A stretch of 64,000 nt of DNA from Eretmocerus hayati. Taxonomy: Eukaryota; Arthropoda; Insecta; Hymenoptera; Aphelinidae. A program made the translations under genes and the position numbers. The stretch is from contig CM056744.1 in the NCBI GenBank assembly GCA_029851415.1, forward strand, positions 88,461,907 through 88,525,906, in the 5' to 3' direction. Below the pieces are notes generated by a model. That model made no database searches. It worked only from the letters and a program-made list of their open reading frames with translations, and was not told the origin of the DNA. The stretch's first letter is position 1. Each line of letters begins with the position of its first letter. Of the stretch, positions 60,334-64,000 are shown piece by piece.

Positions 60334-60913
60334 TACTTACTTATTTCCGGTTATCGCCTGAGCGTCATGTTGTGGAAGAATCAAACGGAAGCTTGTCTGG
60401 GGATCTGAAATGATCTACTCAATAGAAATATGAATAAGTGAGTGGTTTGGATCGATTTCCAATCACTTTTACGTTTTCCAGATAATTTGAAGTGATTTTC
60501 AGTTCTTCGTGATTGCGGTGATTGCACAGCTAAGGAATCACCGAGAGAATTGCGTTTAGTAAAACCGGTGCCAAATTTTTTAGTTTGACTAATCTTCACG
60601 TACTTCAGCGCATTTGGTTCCTTGTCTCAAGAACTTTGACATCCTTCTTTTATTCTTAGAGTCGCAAAATACGGATCTGGAGCTGTTTGATATGCAAAAC
60701 ACGGAGAAGACTTGTAAAACGAGATGGCCAACATCGGAATAGACCCAAAATGCCCCTCCCCCCACCCTGTGGTTATCCCGAGAGGGCGGGCCGTACAACC
60801 TTTTTCGCACCACTTAGAACATGTTTCAAAACAAGTCGGAAATGGTATTTTGATCCGGCAAAAAGCTCCAAATGTGTTTGTTGGGTACACACCTTTGTAA
60901 ACTCTCAAAATAG

Positions 60914-61036
60914 TATATTATGACACTACACGTAGATGGGTAGTTTTGTACTAAGGACTGTTTACGGCACGAGCGAAGCAAGTGCTATAAGTCCTTCGTA
61001 ACAAAACTACCCATCTGCACGCAGTGTCATACGATA
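60914..61036. mobile_element. Hairpin MITE
   Basis: ATGACACTACACGTAGATGGG...TAGTTTTGT...AAGGACT is mirrored across a loop containing GGCACGAGCGAAGCAAGTGC. Arms are about 45 bp. It is nested inside MITE copy 4. Confidence 0.75.
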
Positions 61037-61130
61037 TTTAATAGCACAAGAACCCAAAAATCATGTTCAAAGTTGCGATTTTTAGGTTAGAGTGCTATAA
61101 ATCACTTTATGGAAAAATTGGGATAGCTCA

Positions 61131-61335
61131 GAATAGAATAGAATAGAATAGAATAATCTTTATTTGTCTTTTGACAAAACTCCTAATACATTGGGTGAGA
61201 ATACAGGATTTCAGTCTTGAATCTCGTGACAATATCACAGGTCATAATAGAAAGTATAAACTATAGATAGAAAATCATCTTTGATATGAACTTATTACGT
61301 AACATAGTTATCACAGGAGTCTTCTGTAAATTCTC
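61131..61335 (-). mobile_element. 3' tail fragment of a non-LTR retrotransposon, GAATA-repeat tail
   Basis: Plus-strand GAATA units (61,131-61,155) are followed by ATCTTTATTTGTCTTTTGACAAAA. On the minus strand this is a 3' UTR with an AATAAAG signal and a TATTC-repeat tail. It is laid out like, and similar in sequence to, the tail at 8,934-8,995 (CTTTATTCGTCATAAGACAAAA), so it belongs to a related element. Only about 200 bp of 3' UTR remain. Confidence 0.75.
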
Positions 61336-61681
61336 ACAGTCTGGCTCAGCTCTGTTTGGTCAGAATTAAATGTACTTTAACTCCCTTTGAAGGTCTTGAG
61401 ACAATCTATAGAATGGATTAAAGTACATTGAAACATATTGAGGTAAACCAGATTTGTTGATAAAATGGCTTAATGGGGGCAAATTAAAGTTAGGCACACT
61501 CACTTCATCTGCAATACCTCATTTAACCGTTCGAATTTTCATCAAAATTCTTCATGGATCTTCAATTCGGCGTTATATCCTGAATAGTTCCAAGGATCTG
61601 TAGATTTGCTTGGAGCAATACAATACTGATGTCTGTCACAAGATAATACATATGTAATGTGCCAATTTATTTTTCTATCTA

Positions 61682-62510
61682 AGGTAAGTGTACCCAACTT
61701 GCCCCCATTAAGCCATTTTCTCAATAGCTCTGGTGCATCTCAATATTTTCCAACGTACTTTAACTCATTTTGAAGCTTGTCTCGAAACTTTCAAGATAAG
61801 CTAGTCTAATTTCAATGAACTGGAGCCGAGCTGTTTGAATTCTCCCAAAAAGTAATTTTTGAGAGTCTACAAAAGTGTGTACCCAAATTGCCCCCATCAT
61901 TTAAAACAATATAAATCAGCGTTAAAGTGCATAAAATCGCTTTGATCCATCTTTGTCACCGTGCAGCAACATTTCGACCTTTTAGTTGACCCAAAACACT
62001 GTTTCCGACCTATTTTGACGTGATAAACACGTTTTGAGTGGTAAAAAAAGCCATCCTGTACGCCTTTACGCGAGATAACCATATGGGGGCATGTTGGGTA
62101 CACTCCGATGTCGGCCTTCTTGATTCTCAAACCATCTCCGTGTTTTGTACATGAATTCGCTCCAAATCAGAGTTTTGCAACTCTGCAAAGCGAATTTTAA
62201 AGGTCTTGAGACAAGGAATAGAATGCGCTGAGGTACGTTGAGATTGGTCGAATGAGAATAAATTCGCACCGGTTTTAGTGAACGCGATTTCCTCGGTGAT
62301 TTCTTAGCCGTGCAAACACGAAAAATGGAAAACTCACTTTGAATTTTCTGGAGAACGCAGAAATGATTCAAAGTCGATCCAAACCATTTGTTTTCTCATA
62401 TTTTAACATGACAAACGTAAAAAATGTGCGGGGGGGGGCAGGAGTGCCCATTTCCGAGATCGGCATACGAGGGCAAGTTGGGTACAGAGGCAAGTTGGGA
62501 ACACTTACCT
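61682..62510. mobile_element. TA-flanked MITE, family copy 3 (opposite orientation to copy 2)
   Basis: AGGTAAGTGTACCCAACTTG at the left and GGGAACACTTACCT at the right, with TA on each side (61,680-61,681 and 62,511-62,512). Near the right end the word GGCAAGTTGGGTACA is followed by GGCAAGTTGGGAACA, the same doubling seen at the left of copy 2. A G9 run lies at about 62,430. Open frames 61,897-62,130 and 62,066-62,371 are shadows of the repeat. Confidence 0.85.
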
Positions 62511-62710
62511 TATAATCGAAAAATTATGAGAGAATCTCACTGTACTATATTCGTCAACATTTGACAATTCATCGGTCAAAATATAAACTTTGGCTCTAAG
62601 ATCAGCAAGCCGGCATACTTGGACTGCTATTCTCCATCCTTTCAATTTTTCAATCGTATACATCTCCAACACAACAAACAATCCACCATCGAATTCTCCA
62701 CACTGTATTA

Positions 62711-63862
62711 AGGAGGTTGGATAGTGACTCGTGAGTCAAGATAGCAACCAATACAAAACTCTCATTTTTACGCTCCCAAACATCCCACATTCCACGTGTA
62801 AATTCAAATAATGAATTTAGACGAAGCTAGATGATATTTTTTTCGTCAAAAAATGTCCAAAATAATAATTCTCACTTTTGTGTGACTCGCTTGATTACCG
62901 AAACCTCATTTCCTGTGCGAGCGAGGGGATTCCCCGTTCGAATGTTTACATCTAGCTGAAAGTTATAAGTACTATAACATGTCTGCTATTGTTTACGTTG
63001 CGTGTCATCCGTGATACTTGTGAGCTTTCGTGATTACAATCAGAAAAAAGTGATTTCAAGTGCGAAATGGAACCCCGAATAAATACTATGATTATAGTCA
63101 ACGTGTTACTTATTTTAACAAAAAACTTTGAAAATCCTTGAGCAAATTCAATTTAAAAGACGTAAATAGCAAGTGAATTGCAAGGTCTGCATCTCTCATA
63201 CGGCAGAGAATTCATTCCTACAAAAAATATTGAAAATCCTTGAGCAAATTCAGTGTATTAGACGTAGATGACAAGTAAATTGCAAGGCCTCCATCTTCCA
63301 TACGGCAGAGAGTCTAGCCTCATTTCAGAAAGAGTTGAGCCGGTGAATGATTCCGAAATAAATCACCTACCCTGCCTCGAGATCGAGCCTCCCTCCTCCG
63401 TGAAATCATTATTTCTATCTTGTCAAAATCCTTAGTGCGATCAATAAAACTGACTTGTGTGTGTAGAATGTATTCGAATTCAGCATCGTTCGATCGCGAG
63501 TTTTCCCCGCAATACCGTAACCTGTACGTCATCGAATTCAATCTCAAATTCCTCTCGTGAAAGTGCGGCAACCCACAATTTTCATGGATTCATCAGAAAG
63601 TACAAAATTCCATCTTCCTCCGACTAGTTTCTTGATGAAGTGAATTATAATTACGAAAAAATATCCCATCACTTCCGGTCGAAAAAAATGATATGGCCGT
63701 AAGAATAGGGTTAAAAATCCGATTTTCAAAATGCTTTTTCTTGTGAAATCCTGCGGCAACCCATACTTTTCTTCACGGGAAACGATGCACAAAATCGCGA
63801 TCTATACGGCTGCATGAATCTCAATCCTCTGTAAAAAAAAGTCATTTACTATCCAACCTCCT
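62711..63862. mobile_element. TA-flanked transposon or MITE, 1.15 kb
   Basis: AGGAGGTTGGATAGTGAC at the left and the inverted ACTATCCAACCTCCT at the right are bordered by TA (62,709-62,710 and 63,863-63,864). The terminal repeat is about 16 bp. No transposase is recognised in the short frames inside. The starting AGG resembles the other TA-flanked family but the rest differs. Confidence 0.8.
63118..63320. repeat. 102-bp tandem pair
   Basis: GAAAATCCTTGAGCAAATTCA starts at 63,130 and again at 63,232, with CATACGGCAGAGA closing both copies. It lies within the TA-flanked element. Confidence 0.88.
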
Positions 63863-64000
63863 TAACTTCATGATTCACGCGAGAGCGACAAATTTGCAAA
63901 ATGTTCATTCCACGGTGTAACACACAATACTACCTCATTGTAAAGTTCAACTTTGTCGGGCATCACTACGAGCACGTGGATACTATGCGTTTTGGAGCAA

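Larger units (their letters stand above)
60425..61510. mobile_element. TA-flanked MITE, family copy 4 (5'-incomplete, interrupted)
   Basis: 60,425-60,913 matches the interior of copies 2 and 3 (for example the GATTGCACAGCTAAG region and TTGGGTACACACCTTTGTAAA). The family resumes at about 61,340 (GAAGGTCTTGAGACA) and ends near TTAGGCACACTCAC at about 61,503. The middle is filled by a palindrome and a retrotransposon tail. The left terminal repeat is missing. Confidence 0.7.

Overview
This window looks like heterochromatic or intergenic DNA from an arthropod, most likely an insect. It is AT-rich and its ORFs are short and scattered. The clearest coding remains are transposon proteins, including a reverse transcriptase of the R1 clade, which is known from arthropods. 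I recognise no host gene, tRNA, rRNA or CRISPR array.

Layout. Bases 1-14,368 hold transposon fossils and simple arrays: a broken hAT transposase (2.7-3.05 kb), a degenerate GTC/CATC-rich array (3.36-3.99 and 6.70-7.01 kb) interrupted by a 5'-truncated R1-clade retrotransposon (4.28-6.70 kb, minus strand), a second truncated non-LTR element with an ATCA-type tail (8.93-10.15 kb, minus), short-period tandem arrays (10.74-11.6 kb), and a complete Harbinger-type MITE with TTA target duplication (14,031-14,328).

The main result is 14,369-57,751. I read this as a head-to-tail array of six Helitron-like units on the minus strand. Each unit begins TCCGC and ends with a GC-rich hairpin, exactly 10 nt and then CTAG. 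At five internal junctions CTAG abuts the next TCCGC with no host DNA between. Only the outermost ends touch unrelated sequence, with A before the first TC and T after the last CTAG, the standard Helitron A|T insertion context. Each unit also carries a conserved hairpin block 150-300 bp inside its 5' end. No Rep/helicase ORF is visible, so all units appear non-autonomous. Units 2 and 5, and the 3' ends of units 1 and 4, are near-copies of each other. This gives natural empty/filled-site comparisons: a 4,438-bp TTAA-flanked DNA transposon (24,028-28,465) and a tiny poly-A retroposon (30,976-31,020) are present in unit 5 and absent from unit 2.

The array and the right flank are riddled with palindromic or long-inverted-repeat elements: a TA-flanked MITE family in four copies (15.5, 18.2, 60.4 and 61.7 kb), fold-back structures at 51.8-52.4, 52.4-53.1 and 58.6-59.5 kb (the last with a 9-10 bp target duplication), a large 24.2-25.8 kb inverted repeat, and smaller hairpin MITEs. 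A second Helitron 3' end, on the plus strand, lies at 60,298-60,333.

The genes do not form a host pathway. The window is a layered record of transposition, and its most unusual feature is the contiguous Helitron array.
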